From contig NZ_MAXF01000024.1 of assembly GCF_001704635.1 (NCBI RefSeq), positions 1-64,000 of the forward strand: 64,000 bases of DNA, read 5' to 3'. The notes under the pieces are model-generated. The model did not search any database, was not told the origin of the DNA, and saw nothing but the letters and a program-made list of their open reading frames with translations. This document shows, piece by piece, positions 1 to 8,205 of the stretch. Numbering within the stretch: position 1 is the first letter of the stretch; each line of letters begins with the position of its first letter. The position numbers were made by a program, and so were the translations under genes. This DNA is from Streptomyces sparsogenes (GTDB lineage: Bacteria > Actinomycetota > Actinomycetes > Streptomycetales > Streptomycetaceae).

Positions 1-41
1 CGGTTAACAGCCGAATGCTCTGCCAATTGAGCTACAGGGGA
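1..41 (-). tRNA. tRNA-Asn (partial, cut by window start)
   Basis: The reverse strand begins with the same acceptor and D-arm sequence as the complete tRNA-Asn beside it and runs to the anticodon GTT just before the window edge. The anticodon stem differs slightly from the neighbour (TTCGG instead of GCCGG on the 5' side), so it is a near-identical paralogue rather than an exact duplicate. The 3' half lies outside the window. Confidence 0.9.
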
Positions 42-46
42 CCGAG

Positions 47-119
47 CTCCCCCGACTGGACTCGAACCAGTAACCTGCCGGTTAACAGCCGGCTGCTCTG
101 CCAATTGAGCTACAGGGGA
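47..119 (-). tRNA. tRNA-Asn (anticodon GTT)
   Basis: A 73-nt cloverleaf can be drawn on the reverse strand: a 7-bp acceptor stem (TCCCCTG with CGGGGGA, including one T-G pair), a D-arm, an anticodon stem GCCGG/CCGGC around CTGTTAA with anticodon GTT, and a T-arm with TTCGAGT. No CCA is encoded. It lies 5 bp from a second tRNA-Asn, so the two are probably co-transcribed leftwards from a promoter at about 120-330. Confidence 0.95.
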
Positions 120-329
120 TTGCTCCGTGTGCCGCGACCATCACTCCGTACGGGGCTCCCGGACGGCGTGCGCTCGCTGCGACACATACATTAGCGCAAG
201 CAGGGGGGTGCTCCGCCAATCGGTAACCTCGTGGGTGTTCACGGCGGCCGCGGGTGATCTGCGGTCGGGACGGGTAGGCGCAGCACGACCCCAGGGTCCG
301 ACGCGAAGGACAACCAGAAGGGCAGGTCG

Positions 330-599
330 ATGCGCTACCGGCTGACGTTCATGACCGGGCTGGCTGTGGGCTACGTACTCGGCACGCGGGCCGGCCGCGA
401 GCGGTACGAGCAGCTGCGCAAGGGCTGGCAGCGGTTCGTGCAGAACCCGGCGGTCCGCAACTCCGCCGAGACGGCCGCGCTCAGCGGGCGCCAGGTGGCG
501 GCGAAGGCCTTCGAGAAGGCCAAGCCGCTGCGCGAGCGGATCGGGCATCGGGAGAAGCCCGCCGAGGGGGAGGACGGCTGGGGTACGAGCCACACCTAG
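330..599 (+). CDS. YtxH-like small membrane-associated protein
   Basis: An 89-aa protein. Residues 5-20 form a short hydrophobic segment ending in the GYVLGTRAGRERYEQL signature common in actinobacterial YtxH-type proteins, followed by an amphipathic basic helix and a hydrophilic acidic tail. Purine-rich AGAAGGG lies about 9 nt upstream of the ATG. The function of this family is not established; it is probably a cell-envelope or stress-associated protein. It ends 25 bp before the sugar kinase gene on the same strand, so the two may be co-transcribed. Confidence 0.75.
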   Translation: MRYRLTFMTGLAVGYVLGTRAGRERYEQLRKGWQRFVQNPAVRNSAETAALSGRQVAAKAFEKAKPLRERIGHREKPAEGEDGWGTSHT

Positions 600-624
600 C
601 CTTCTCGGTGGCATGATCTGATCC

Positions 625-2121
625 ATGGGGATAGTCGCCGGGTTGGACAGTTCGTCCGAGAGCACACGGATCGTCGTCTGCGATACGGACACGGGAGCCG
701 TACTCAGGCAGGGTTACGCCCCGCATCCCGCGGGCCCGGCGGCGTCCGTGGGGAGCGCGGGGGGTTCCGCCGCGTCCCCGCACGACGTGGACCCCCAGGC
801 GTGGCTGCTGTCGCTCGGCGAGGCCGCCGAGGGCAAGCTGCTGGAGGGGGTGCAGGCGATCGGCGTGTCGGCGCAGGGGCACGGGCTGCTGGCGCTGGAC
901 GCCGGCGGGGTGCTCGTGAGGCCCGCGCTGGTGGGCAACGACAAGCGCGCCCAGTCCGCGGCCGCCGACCTCATCGAGTCGCTCGGCGGCCGCGCCGCGT
1001 GGGCGCAGGCGGTGGGCTCCGTGCCGACCGCGACGCAGGCCGTGGCCAAGCTGCGCTGGCTGGCCCGCACCGAGCCGGACGCGGCGCGGCGGGTGACCGA
1101 CCTGATGCAGCCGCACGACTGGCTGGTGTGGCAGCTCCTGGGGCGGCCCGCGCGGCGCACCACGGACCGCGGCACGGCCTCCGGCACCGGCTACTGGTCG
1201 GCCGCCACCGGCTCCTGGCGCCCCGACCTGGTCGAGCTGGCGCTCGGGCACCAAGTGCGGCTGCCGGAGGTCATCGGCCCGGCCGAGGCCGCGGGCCACA
1301 CCCCCGAGGGGCTGCTGATCTCCGCCGGGACCGGGGAGACCATGGCGGCCGCGTTCGGCCTCGGGGTCGGGATCGGCGACGCGGTGATCTCGCTCGGCGC
1401 CTCCGGCTCCGTCTTCTCCGTCCACCACGAGGCGCTGGTCGACCCCACGGGCACCATCACCTCGTACGCCGACGCCACCGGCATGCACCTGCCGGTCGTC
1501 CACACGCTCAACGCCGTCCGGGCGCTGCGCGGCACCGCCGAGCTGCTGAGCGTCGATCTGGAGGGGCTCTCCGCGCTGGCGCTGAAGTCCACCCCCGGCT
1601 CGTACGGCCTGGTGCTGCTGCCCTATCTGGAGGGTGAGCGCACCCCGCACCTGCCGCACACCGCCGGGACGCTGACCGGTCTGCGGCGCGAGAGCATGAA
1701 GCCCGAGCATCTGGCCCGCGCCGCCTTCGAGGGCATGCTGTGCGGGCTGGCGGACGCGCTGGACGTGCTGCGCGGGCGCGGGGTCGCGGTGCGGCGGGTG
1801 TTCCTGCTGGGGCCCGCCGCGGACCTCCCCGCCGTACGGGCCATCGCCCCCGCGCTGCTGGGCGCCCAGGTCGTGGTGCCGCAGCCCGCGGACTACGCCG
1901 CGCTGGGCGCCGCCCGGCAGGCCGCCTGGGCGCTGGGCGCCGCGCACGGCACCCTGTCGCCGCACCAGCCGCCGCCGTGGCCCGCGGCCGCGAGCCAGGT
2001 CTTCGAGCCGGGCGAGGAGCTGGCGGTGGGCCAGGCCGTGCGGCAGCAGTACATCGCGGTCCGCGAGCAGACCCACCCGGGCGCGTTCGAGGCGGGCATG
2101 GGCGCCGGGCAGACGGGATAG
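625..2121 (+). CDS. FGGY-family carbohydrate kinase (xylulokinase-like)
   Basis: A 498-aa protein of the length and layout of FGGY sugar kinases: an N-terminal phosphate-binding segment GLDSSSESTRIVV at residues 6-18, a central SAQGHGLLALD segment, and a C-terminal ATPase half with GASGSVFSV. Family members phosphorylate sugars such as D-xylulose using ATP in the cytoplasm. Where the family usually has a catalytic Asp in a GxGDN-type motif, this protein reads GTGET with Glu at residue 238, so substrate and even activity are uncertain. Xylulokinase is the best guess. The window also holds a bxl-like glycoside cluster, but 40 kb away. Confidence 0.7.
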   Translation: MGIVAGLDSSSESTRIVVCDTDTGAVLRQGYAPHPAGPAASVGSAGGSAASPHDVDPQAWLLSLGEAAEGKLLEGVQAIGVSAQGHGLLALDAGGVLVRPALVGNDKRAQSAAADLIESLGGRAAWAQAVGSVPTATQAVAKLRWLARTEPDAARRVTDLMQPHDWLVWQLLGRPARRTTDRGTASGTGYWSAATGSWRPDLVELALGHQVRLPEVIGPAEAAGHTPEGLLISAGTGETMAAAFGLGVGIGDAVISLGASGSVFSVHHEALVDPTGTITSYADATGMHLPVVHTLNAVRALRGTAELLSVDLEGLSALALKSTPGSYGLVLLPYLEGERTPHLPHTAGTLTGLRRESMKPEHLARAAFEGMLCGLADALDVLRGRGVAVRRVFLLGPAADLPAVRAIAPALLGAQVVVPQPADYAALGAARQAAWALGAAHGTLSPHQPPPWPAAASQVFEPGEELAVGQAVRQQYIAVREQTHPGAFEAGMGAGQTG

Positions 2122-2177
2122 CCGGGACGGACGAGACAGGGGTGACCGGGGTGGCCGGCGGTCGGAGTCGGTAGCGG

Positions 2178-3596
2178 TCAGTCCAGGTAGCCGCGGAGCT
2201 GGTCGGCGAACGCGTGGTCGCGGAGCTTGTTGAGCGTCTTCGACTCGATCTGCCGGATCCGCTCCCGGGTGACCCCGAAGATCCGCCCTATCTCCTCCAG
2301 CGTCCGGGGCCGCCCGTCGGCCAGCCCGTAGCGGAGCTGCACCACCTTCCGCTCCCGCTCCCCCAGCGTGGAGAGCACGGCCTCCAGGTGCTCCCGCAGC
2401 AGCAGGAACGCCGCCGACTCCACCGGCGAGGCCGCGTCCCCGTCCTCGATCAGATCGCCGAGCGCGACGTCGTCCTCCTCCCCGACGGGCGCGTGCAGCG
2501 AGACCGGCTCCTGGGCGAGGCGCAGCACCTCGGTCACCCGCTCCGGGGGGAGGTCGAGGTGGAGGGCGACCTCCTCGGGCGTGGGCTCGTAGCCGCGCTC
2601 CTGCAGCATCCGGCGCTGCACCCGCACCACCCGGTTGATCAGCTCGACGACATGCACCGGGACCCGGATCGTGCGGGCCTGGTCGGCGAGGGCGCGGGAC
2701 ATGGCCTGGCGGATCCACCAGGTCGCGTACGTGGAGAACTTGTAGCCGCGGGCGTAGTCGAACTTCTCCACCGCGCGGATCAGCCCCAGGTTGCCCTCCT
2801 GCACCAGGTCCAGCATGGTCAGGCCTCTGCCGACGTAGCGCTTGGCGACGGAGACGACGAGGCGGAGGTTGGCCTCGATGAGGCGGCGCTTGGCCATGCG
2901 GCCCAGGACGACCAGACGGTCGAGGTCGAGGGCCAGCTGGGAGTCCAGGTCGGGGGTGCTGCCGAGCTTCTCCTCGGCGAACAGGCCCGCCTCGACCCGG
3001 CGTGCCAGCTCGACCTCCTCGGCGGCGGACAGCAGCGGGATCCGGCCGATCTCGCGGAGGTACTGGCGGAAGAGGTCGGAGGAGGGTCCGCCGGAGGTCT
3101 CGGCGCGGGCGGCGCCCGGCTCGGGCGCCTCGGGGGCTTCCGGAGCGTCTGGGGTGTCCCGAGCATCTGGGGCGTCCGGGGCGTCTGGGGCGTCCGGGGC
3201 GTCTGGGCCTTCCGGGGTTTCCTCGGTCTCGACCGCTTCCGGTACGGCCGCCTCCGGTACGGCCGCGGCCACGGCCGCCAGGGCTTCGACCGCTTCCAGC
3301 TCGGCCGGTGCCGGGGCCGTGGCCGGTTCGGGGTCGGGGTGGGGGGACAGCGGCTGCGGCGGCGTCGCCGGGGGAGCCGCGTCGGTCAGGGTCTGGGTCT
3401 GCACGGGGGCGACCTCCAGGGTGATCGCTGCTGAGGCGGCAGAACGATCGGGTACGGCTGCGGTGGCCATGCCACCGTCCGTCCCGTACATCATGAGCGG
3501 ATCTGCGGGGGATTCCGGCCCTTCCCGGCCAACACCGCCGCGCTCCGAGGACTCAGGCACCGCACCCCAGTGTGGAGTACGAGACAGGCCCGCCAC
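2178..3596 (-). CDS. hrdA: RNA polymerase principal-like sigma factor (RpoD/SigA group, HrdA-like)
   Basis: Encodes up to 472 aa. The C-terminal 300 residues carry complete sigma-70 regions: 1.2 ([16 protein letters not shown]), 2.1-2.4 ([17 protein letters not shown], then [13 protein letters not shown]), 3, and 4.2 with the [20 protein letters not shown]. This is a group 1/2 sigma factor that directs promoter recognition. The N-terminal 170 residues are low-complexity Ala/Pro/Glu with repeated PDA units, encoded by an imperfect 18-bp DNA repeat around 3140-3210. The start is uncertain: the GTG at 3596 lacks a clear ribosome site, and ATGs at 3494, 3491 or 3470 are alternatives. The position beside dnaG supports HrdA among the Streptomyces Hrd paralogues, from memory of synteny. 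About 90 bp separate it from dnaG. Confidence 0.85.
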   Translation of the reverse strand: MAGLSRTPHWGAVPESSERGGVGREGPESPADPLMMYGTDGGMATAAVPDRSAASAAITLEVAPVQTQTLTDAAPPATPPQPLSPHPDPEPATAPAPAELEAVEALAAVAAAVPEAAVPEAVETEETPEGPDAPDAPDAPDAPDARDTPDAPEAPEAPEPGAARAETSGGPSSDLFRQYLREIGRIPLLSAAEEVELARRVEAGLFAEEKLGSTPDLDSQLALDLDRLVVLGRMAKRRLIEANLRLVVSVAKRYVGRGLTMLDLVQEGNLGLIRAVEKFDYARGYKFSTYATWWIRQAMSRALADQARTIRVPVHVVELINRVVRVQRRMLQERGYEPTPEEVALHLDLPPERVTEVLRLAQEPVSLHAPVGEEDDVALGDLIEDGDAASPVESAAFLLLREHLEAVLSTLGERERKVVQLRYGLADGRPRTLEEIGRIFGVTRERIRQIESKTLNKLRDHAFADQLRGYLD

Positions 3597-3684
3597 GAGG
3601 GGCGTGCGGGCACTTTTTGCTCAGCGGGCCGTGACCGGCCGGTTACAGCGCATCGTGCACAGCGCGCCGCTCAGGGCGCAGCGC

Positions 3685-6597
3685 TCACAGCGCCGCCGCG
3701 CCCTTCTCGCGGAGCGACTGCCCGTACTGCTGGAGGACCCACAGCTCGTTCTGCACGGCGGCGAGGTGGGCGGCGTCGGCGCCGGGGCCGAGCCGCTGGA
3801 GGGCGCCCTGGACCTCGCCGATCCGACGGTTGACCGCGGCCAGCCGGACGGCCACCAACTGGACGCCCGCGTAGGCCTCGTCGGGATCGCGGCGGAGGTT
3901 CAGCGGCTCGACGGCCAGCTCGGTGCACATCGCCCGCACCGTGTCGTCGGGGGCGGCCTCGCGGACCCGCGTCAGATAGTCGCCGTCGGCGCCGCTCGCC
4001 CCGCCCGCCTCCTCGATGGCGCGGCGCACGGCGGCGTACGGCGGGGCGGTGAACTCGTCGATCCCGTAGGCGTCGAAAGCCGGGGAGACCAGCTCCGGGC
4101 GCTGGAGGGCGAGCTTCAGCAGCTCGCGCTCGACGCGGTGGGCGGGGCTGCGGAGGTTCAGCGCCGGGCCGCGCGGGGGCTGCGGGCCGCCGGGGCCGCC
4201 GGCTCCGGCATGGCCCGCGCCCGGGCCGCCGCCCGGGCCGCCGTAGCCCGCACCGGGGCCTCCCGCGCCGCCGGGGCCCCCGCCGCGGCGGGGGCCGTCC
4301 TGCTGCGGGCCGCCGCGCTGGCCGCGCTCGCGGGCCCAGCGGGCGAGCTGCGCGACCCGGCGGACGACGAACTGGGTGTCGAGGATGCCGAGCAGCCCCG
4401 CCAGTTGGACGGCGGACTCGTGCTGGATCGAGCTGTTCTTGATCCCGGCGACGACGGGCGCGGCCTCCTCCAGGGCGGCGGCCCGTCCGACGGCCGTGTC
4501 CAGGTTGTGCCGGGCGACGATCTGCCGGATCGCGAACTCGAAGAGCTGCGTACGGCTCTCGACCAGCGTCTTGACCGCGTCGTCGCCCTCGGCGAGGCGC
4601 AGCTCGCACGGGTCCATCCCGCCGGGCGTGATCGCGATGTAGGTCTCGGCGGCGAACTTCTGGTCGTCCTCGAAGGCCCGGAGCGCCGCCTTCTGGCCCG
4701 CCGCGTCGCCGTCGAAGGTGAAGACCACCTCGGCGCTGGAATTGTCCATCAGCAGCCGCCGGAGGATCTTGATGTGGTCGCCGCCGAAGGCCGTGCCGCA
4801 GGTGGCGATGGCGGTGGTCACCCCGGCGAGGTGGCAGGCCATGACGTCCGTGTAGCCCTCGACGACGACGGCCCGGCTGGTCTTGGCGATCTCCTTCTTG
4901 GCGAGGTCGATGCCGTACAGCACATGGGACTTCTTGTAGATCGGCGTCTCGGGCGTGTTCAGGTACTTCGGGCCGTTGTCGTCGTCGCGCAGCTTGCGCG
5001 CGCCGAAGCCGACGACCTCGCCGGTGATGTCGCGGATGGGCCACATCAGGCGGCCGCGGAAGCGGTCGATGGGGCCCTTGCGGCCGTCCTGGGCGAGGCC
5101 GGAGAGGATCAGCTCCTTGTCGGTGAAGCCGCGGCCCCGCAGGAAGCGGACGAGGTGGTCCCAGCCGGCCGGGCTGTAGCCGACGCCGAAGTGCTGGGCG
5201 GCGGCCTGGTCGAAGCCGCGCTCGGCGAGGAAGCGGCGGCCGATCTCGGCCTCGGGCCGCTCGAGCTGCTCGATGTAGAACTGGGCGGCCGCCTTGTGGG
5301 CCTCGACCAGCCGGGTGCGCTCGCCCTGCTGCCGGCCCGGGGTGTAGCCGCCCTGCTCGTAGCGCAGGGTGATGCCGGCCTGGGAGGCGAGCCGCTCGAT
5401 GGTCTCGGCGAAGGAGAGGTGGTCGATCTTCATGATGAAGTCGACCGTGTCGCCGCCCTCCTGGCAGCCGAAGCAATTGCCGGTGAGAATGTTGTCCTCA
5501 AGGACGAAGGCATGCCCCTGGTCGACTGTGGCGCAGAATACTTCTTCAACTCGGTCAGTCGACTCAACGGATTTGACGACCCACCCCCGGCGCGCGAATC
5601 CCTTCACGGACGCCTCGAAACGGCGACGGTGCTCCGGGTTGAGGAAGAAATCGGCCGTCAGGTACTCGTTGATGAAATGGATACGGTAAAGGGAGCTCGG
5701 TTCCCGGCCCGGAAACCCTTCACGGACCTGCTCTGTGATCCCATATGTCCCGATGCCGAGACGCGTGCATACCGCGCGAACGTACTCCAAGGCCTCTCGC
5801 TGAGCACAGTTCAGACTGACCGTGCCTTCCTTGTCCACATGCCCGTCGGCCGCCAGGTAACCCGCCAGCCACCCGTAGAGGTACGGCACCGACTCGTCGA
5901 GCGGGGGAAGATCCTTGAAGAACCTTGGCAGATGGTGCACCTGGATTTGCTTGCCGGTGTCCGAAGTTTGGCTATTCGGAAACCATTTCAGCAGCTCAAC
6001 ATCCTTGATCGGGTCGAGCTGCGCCATGGAGCCGGTACCGCTGAGGGTGCCGTCGCCATAGGTGATCCCATGCGCGATACCGAATGGTGACGGAGTCGTC
6101 TGCTTGACCCGCGAGCCCGGAAAGACGTAGGCAAGGCGATGCTCCGGCTTGAGCTCTGAGGTCACCACCTCGCGCTGCTTGTAGCGGCTCTTTCCCGACA
6201 AAACGAACCAGCGGTGCTCGGGTGTGGCGTAGATCTCCTTCCGCTGGCCGTTGCGCCCAAGGGTGATCTTCATCAGCGGCTGCACGCCGAACGACCGGAA
6301 CGGCGCCTCGTGCCAATTCCCGCTGCGCGTGAGGATGCGGTGTCTTCCTCCCGCGAGCTCACGGATCGGCTTCACGCCATCCCAGGTCAGAACCCTTGTC
6401 TCCCCGGCAAGGCAGTAATAGAGCCCCTTGCTGGGGCTCACCTGGAAAGACGGGGACTTCTCGTCATGGAAGGGGCACAGGCCCTTCAGATTGCCCCCGC
6501 CCGCGTTCCGCAGCTGGAGGTACTCGGACACAACGGCGTCGATCGGGACCGCGTCCCGCACCGCCTTGACGTCGTCATCGTTGATCCTGCCTGCCAC
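3685..6597 (-). CDS. dnaG: DNA primase DnaG containing an in-frame intein
   Basis: A 970-aa precursor. DnaG synthesises RNA primers for replication. Residues 1-61 are the start of the CHC2 zinc-binding domain (C41-P-F-H44). At residue 62 the sequence jumps into an intein that ends at N374, after which CFGCQEGG (C375, C378) restores the zinc finger. The TOPRIM domain follows (residues ~560-650, with VVVEGYTD and FTFDGDAAGQKAA). A Gly/Pro-rich linker comes next and then the C-terminal helicase-binding region. Removing 313 intein residues gives about 657 aa, the usual Streptomyces DnaG length. Translation starts at GTG 6597 with a poor ribosome site. Confidence 0.95.
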   Translation of the reverse strand: MAGRINDDDVKAVRDAVPIDAVVSEYLQLRNAGGGNLKGLCPFHDEKSPSFQVSPSKGLYYCLAGETRVLTWDGVKPIRELAGGRHRILTRSGNWHEAPFRSFGVQPLMKITLGRNGQRKEIYATPEHRWFVLSGKSRYKQREVVTSELKPEHRLAYVFPGSRVKQTTPSPFGIAHGITYGDGTLSGTGSMAQLDPIKDVELLKWFPNSQTSDTGKQIQVHHLPRFFKDLPPLDESVPYLYGWLAGYLAADGHVDKEGTVSLNCAQREALEYVRAVCTRLGIGTYGITEQVREGFPGREPSSLYRIHFINEYLTADFFLNPEHRRRFEASVKGFARRGWVVKSVESTDRVEEVFCATVDQGHAFVLEDNILTGNCFGCQEGGDTVDFIMKIDHLSFAETIERLASQAGITLRYEQGGYTPGRQQGERTRLVEAHKAAAQFYIEQLERPEAEIGRRFLAERGFDQAAAQHFGVGYSPAGWDHLVRFLRGRGFTDKELILSGLAQDGRKGPIDRFRGRLMWPIRDITGEVVGFGARKLRDDDNGPKYLNTPETPIYKKSHVLYGIDLAKKEIAKTSRAVVVEGYTDVMACHLAGVTTAIATCGTAFGGDHIKILRRLLMDNSSAEVVFTFDGDAAGQKAALRAFEDDQKFAAETYIAITPGGMDPCELRLAEGDDAVKTLVESRTQLFEFAIRQIVARHNLDTAVGRAAALEEAAPVVAGIKNSSIQHESAVQLAGLLGILDTQFVVRRVAQLARWARERGQRGGPQQDGPRRGGGPGGAGGPGAGYGGPGGGPGAGHAGAGGPGGPQPPRGPALNLRSPAHRVERELLKLALQRPELVSPAFDAYGIDEFTAPPYAAVRRAIEEAGGASGADGDYLTRVREAAPDDTVRAMCTELAVEPLNLRRDPDEAYAGVQLVAVRLAAVNRRIGEVQGALQRLGPGADAAHLAAVQNELWVLQQYGQSLREKGAAAL
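5476..6414 (-). mobile_element. Intein with LAGLIDADG-type endonuclease motifs, inserted in dnaG
   Basis: A 313-aa intein from C62 (CLAGETRVLTWDG, splicing block A) to N374 (ILTGN), followed by Cys+1 of the extein. Block B is TPEH (T125, H128) and block F is VFCATVDQGHAFVLED. Two DOD homing-endonuclease motifs are visible: HGITYGDGTL at about 176-185 and LYGWLAGYLAADGHV at about 240-254. Class-1 chemistry is expected, with Cys1, terminal Asn and Cys+1. The penultimate residue is Gly where His is usual. Codons such as TAT, AAT, CTT and ATA are more frequent here than in the flanking exteins, which fits horizontal arrival. Confidence 0.92.
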
Positions 6598-6678
6598 GCG
6601 TGAATTCTACGGCCGGGCACCGACACGGCCGCCGGGCCCGGCGGGGGCCCGGCGGTACGGCTGCGGCCCCCGCGGCAG

Positions 6679-7968
6679 CTACGGCTGCTGCCGCGGCAGG
6701 GACGCCAGGGGGACGGACGGGTTCGCCAGGTCGTCCGGGTCGAGGCGGACGCCGCTCCGGATGAGCCGCTGGATGGGCTCGACCACGTCCCACACGTTCA
6801 CGTTCATCCCCGCCAGCAGGCGGCCCTCGCTCAGCCAGAAGGCGATGAACTGCCGCTTGCCGACGTCGCCGCGGACCACCACCTGGTCGTACGAGCCGGG
6901 CGGCGCGTAGCCGGAGTACTCCAGGCCGACGTCGTACTGGTCGGAGAAGAAGTAGGGCACGCGGTCGTACGCGACCTCCTGCCCGAGCATGGCGCGGGCC
7001 GCGGCCGGCCCGCCGTTCAGCGCGTTGGCCCAGTGCTCGACGCGCAGCCGGCCGCCGGGCGGCGCGGCGGCGTCCGGGAAGGCGAGCGGGGTCGCGGCCA
7101 CGTCGCCCGCCGCGAAGATGTCCGGGTCGCTGGTGCGCAGCGAGCCGTCGACCACGATGCCGCCGCCCGCCGCGCGGTCCGCCACCTCCAGGCCGGCGGC
7201 CTCGGCCAGGGCGGTGCGTGGGGCGGCGCCGATGGCGGCCAGGACGTCGTGGGCGGGGTGCTCCTCCCCGTCGTCGGTGCAGGCGGCCAGCACGACGCCG
7301 TCCTGTCCGGTGATCTCGGTGAGCCGGGCGCCGAAGTGGAAGCGGACGCCGTGCTCGCGGTGCAGGTCGGCGAAGAGCGAGCCGAGCTCAGGGCCGACGA
7401 CGCCGTGCAGCGGGGTGGGCTCGGGCTCGACGATCGTCACCTCGGCGCCGTACCCGCGCGCGGCGGCCGCGACCTCCAGGCCGATCCAGCCCGCCCCCGC
7501 GATGACCAGCTGGCCGTTGTCCCGACCGAGGGAGGTCAGCACGGCCCGCAGCCGCTCGGCGTGGGCCAGGCGGCGCAGGTGGTGCACGCCGACCAGGTCG
7601 GTGCCGGGGATGTCGAGCCGGCGCGGCTCGGCGCCGGTGGCCAGCAGCAGCCGGTCGTAGTGGATGCGGGTGCGGTCGCCGAGGGCGACGGCCTTGGCGG
7701 CGCGGTCGAGGTGGACGGCGGTCTGGCCGAGGTGGAGCTCGATGTCGGCCTGGGCGTACCAGGCGGGTTCGTGGACGAAGACGCTGTCGCGCTCCTGGCT
7801 TCCGGTGAGGAAGCCCTTGGAGAGTGGCGGTCGCTCATAGGGGTGGTCGCGCTCGTCACAGATGAGGATCACCCGGCCGGTGAATCCCTCGGCGCGAAGG
7901 GTTTCCGCGGCTTTCGCCCCGGCCAGACCCCCTCCGACGATGACGAACGTCTGGTGTGCGTCGACCAC
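6679..7968 (-). CDS. FAD/NAD(P)-dependent ferredoxin-type reductase
   Basis: A 429-aa pyridine nucleotide-disulfide oxidoreductase-type flavoprotein: FAD-binding VGGGLAGAKAAETL near the N-terminus, a second Rossmann motif IAGAGWIGLEVAAAARGYG for NAD(P)H at about 158-175, the GDVAAT flavin-contact motif, and a C-terminal reductase domain. Lacking the CxxxxC redox pair, it belongs with ferredoxin/rubredoxin reductases that pass electrons from NAD(P)H to a small iron-sulfur partner such as one feeding P450s. A strong AGGAGGAG lies about 8 nt upstream of GTG 7968. It stands alone between dgt and dnaG on the reverse strand; the partner protein is not identifiable here. Confidence 0.8.
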   Translation of the reverse strand: MVDAHQTFVIVGGGLAGAKAAETLRAEGFTGRVILICDERDHPYERPPLSKGFLTGSQERDSVFVHEPAWYAQADIELHLGQTAVHLDRAAKAVALGDRTRIHYDRLLLATGAEPRRLDIPGTDLVGVHHLRRLAHAERLRAVLTSLGRDNGQLVIAGAGWIGLEVAAAARGYGAEVTIVEPEPTPLHGVVGPELGSLFADLHREHGVRFHFGARLTEITGQDGVVLAACTDDGEEHPAHDVLAAIGAAPRTALAEAAGLEVADRAAGGGIVVDGSLRTSDPDIFAAGDVAATPLAFPDAAAPPGGRLRVEHWANALNGGPAAARAMLGQEVAYDRVPYFFSDQYDVGLEYSGYAPPGSYDQVVVRGDVGKRQFIAFWLSEGRLLAGMNVNVWDVVEPIQRLIRSGVRLDPDDLANPSVPLASLPRQQP

Positions 7969-8205
7969 TTGTCTCCTCCTCGCTGCCGCGCGACGCCCGC
8001 GCGCGGCTACGCCGTGTCAGGGCCGGTCGTATGAGCCCCGGTCGTGTGAGCCGATGTTCGAGCCTCCCGCACCGCGCGTGCGGCGGGAAGGGGCAGTACG
8101 CCGTACGGGCCAGCGGGCCGGGCCCGCCGCACCCCGCACGGGCGGGTCCGGCCGCCCGCGGGGCGGGTGCGGGGCGGTCATGGGTGGGGGGCGGGTGCGG
8201 GGCCG

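Noticed and set aside
3120..3215. Tandem repeats near the hrdA N-terminus as a regulatory array
   Set aside because: The units are multiples of three in frame and simply encode Pro-Asp-Ala repeats.
6679..7968. Assigning the FAD reductase to the nitrate pathway
   Set aside because: It lies near nasA but in a separate transcription unit, and a better candidate for electron supply is encoded directly before nirB.
7969..8205. G-rich imperfect repeats between dgt and the FAD reductase gene
   Set aside because: Short, irregular and without open frames or clear hairpins; looks like GC-biased filler rather than a defined element.
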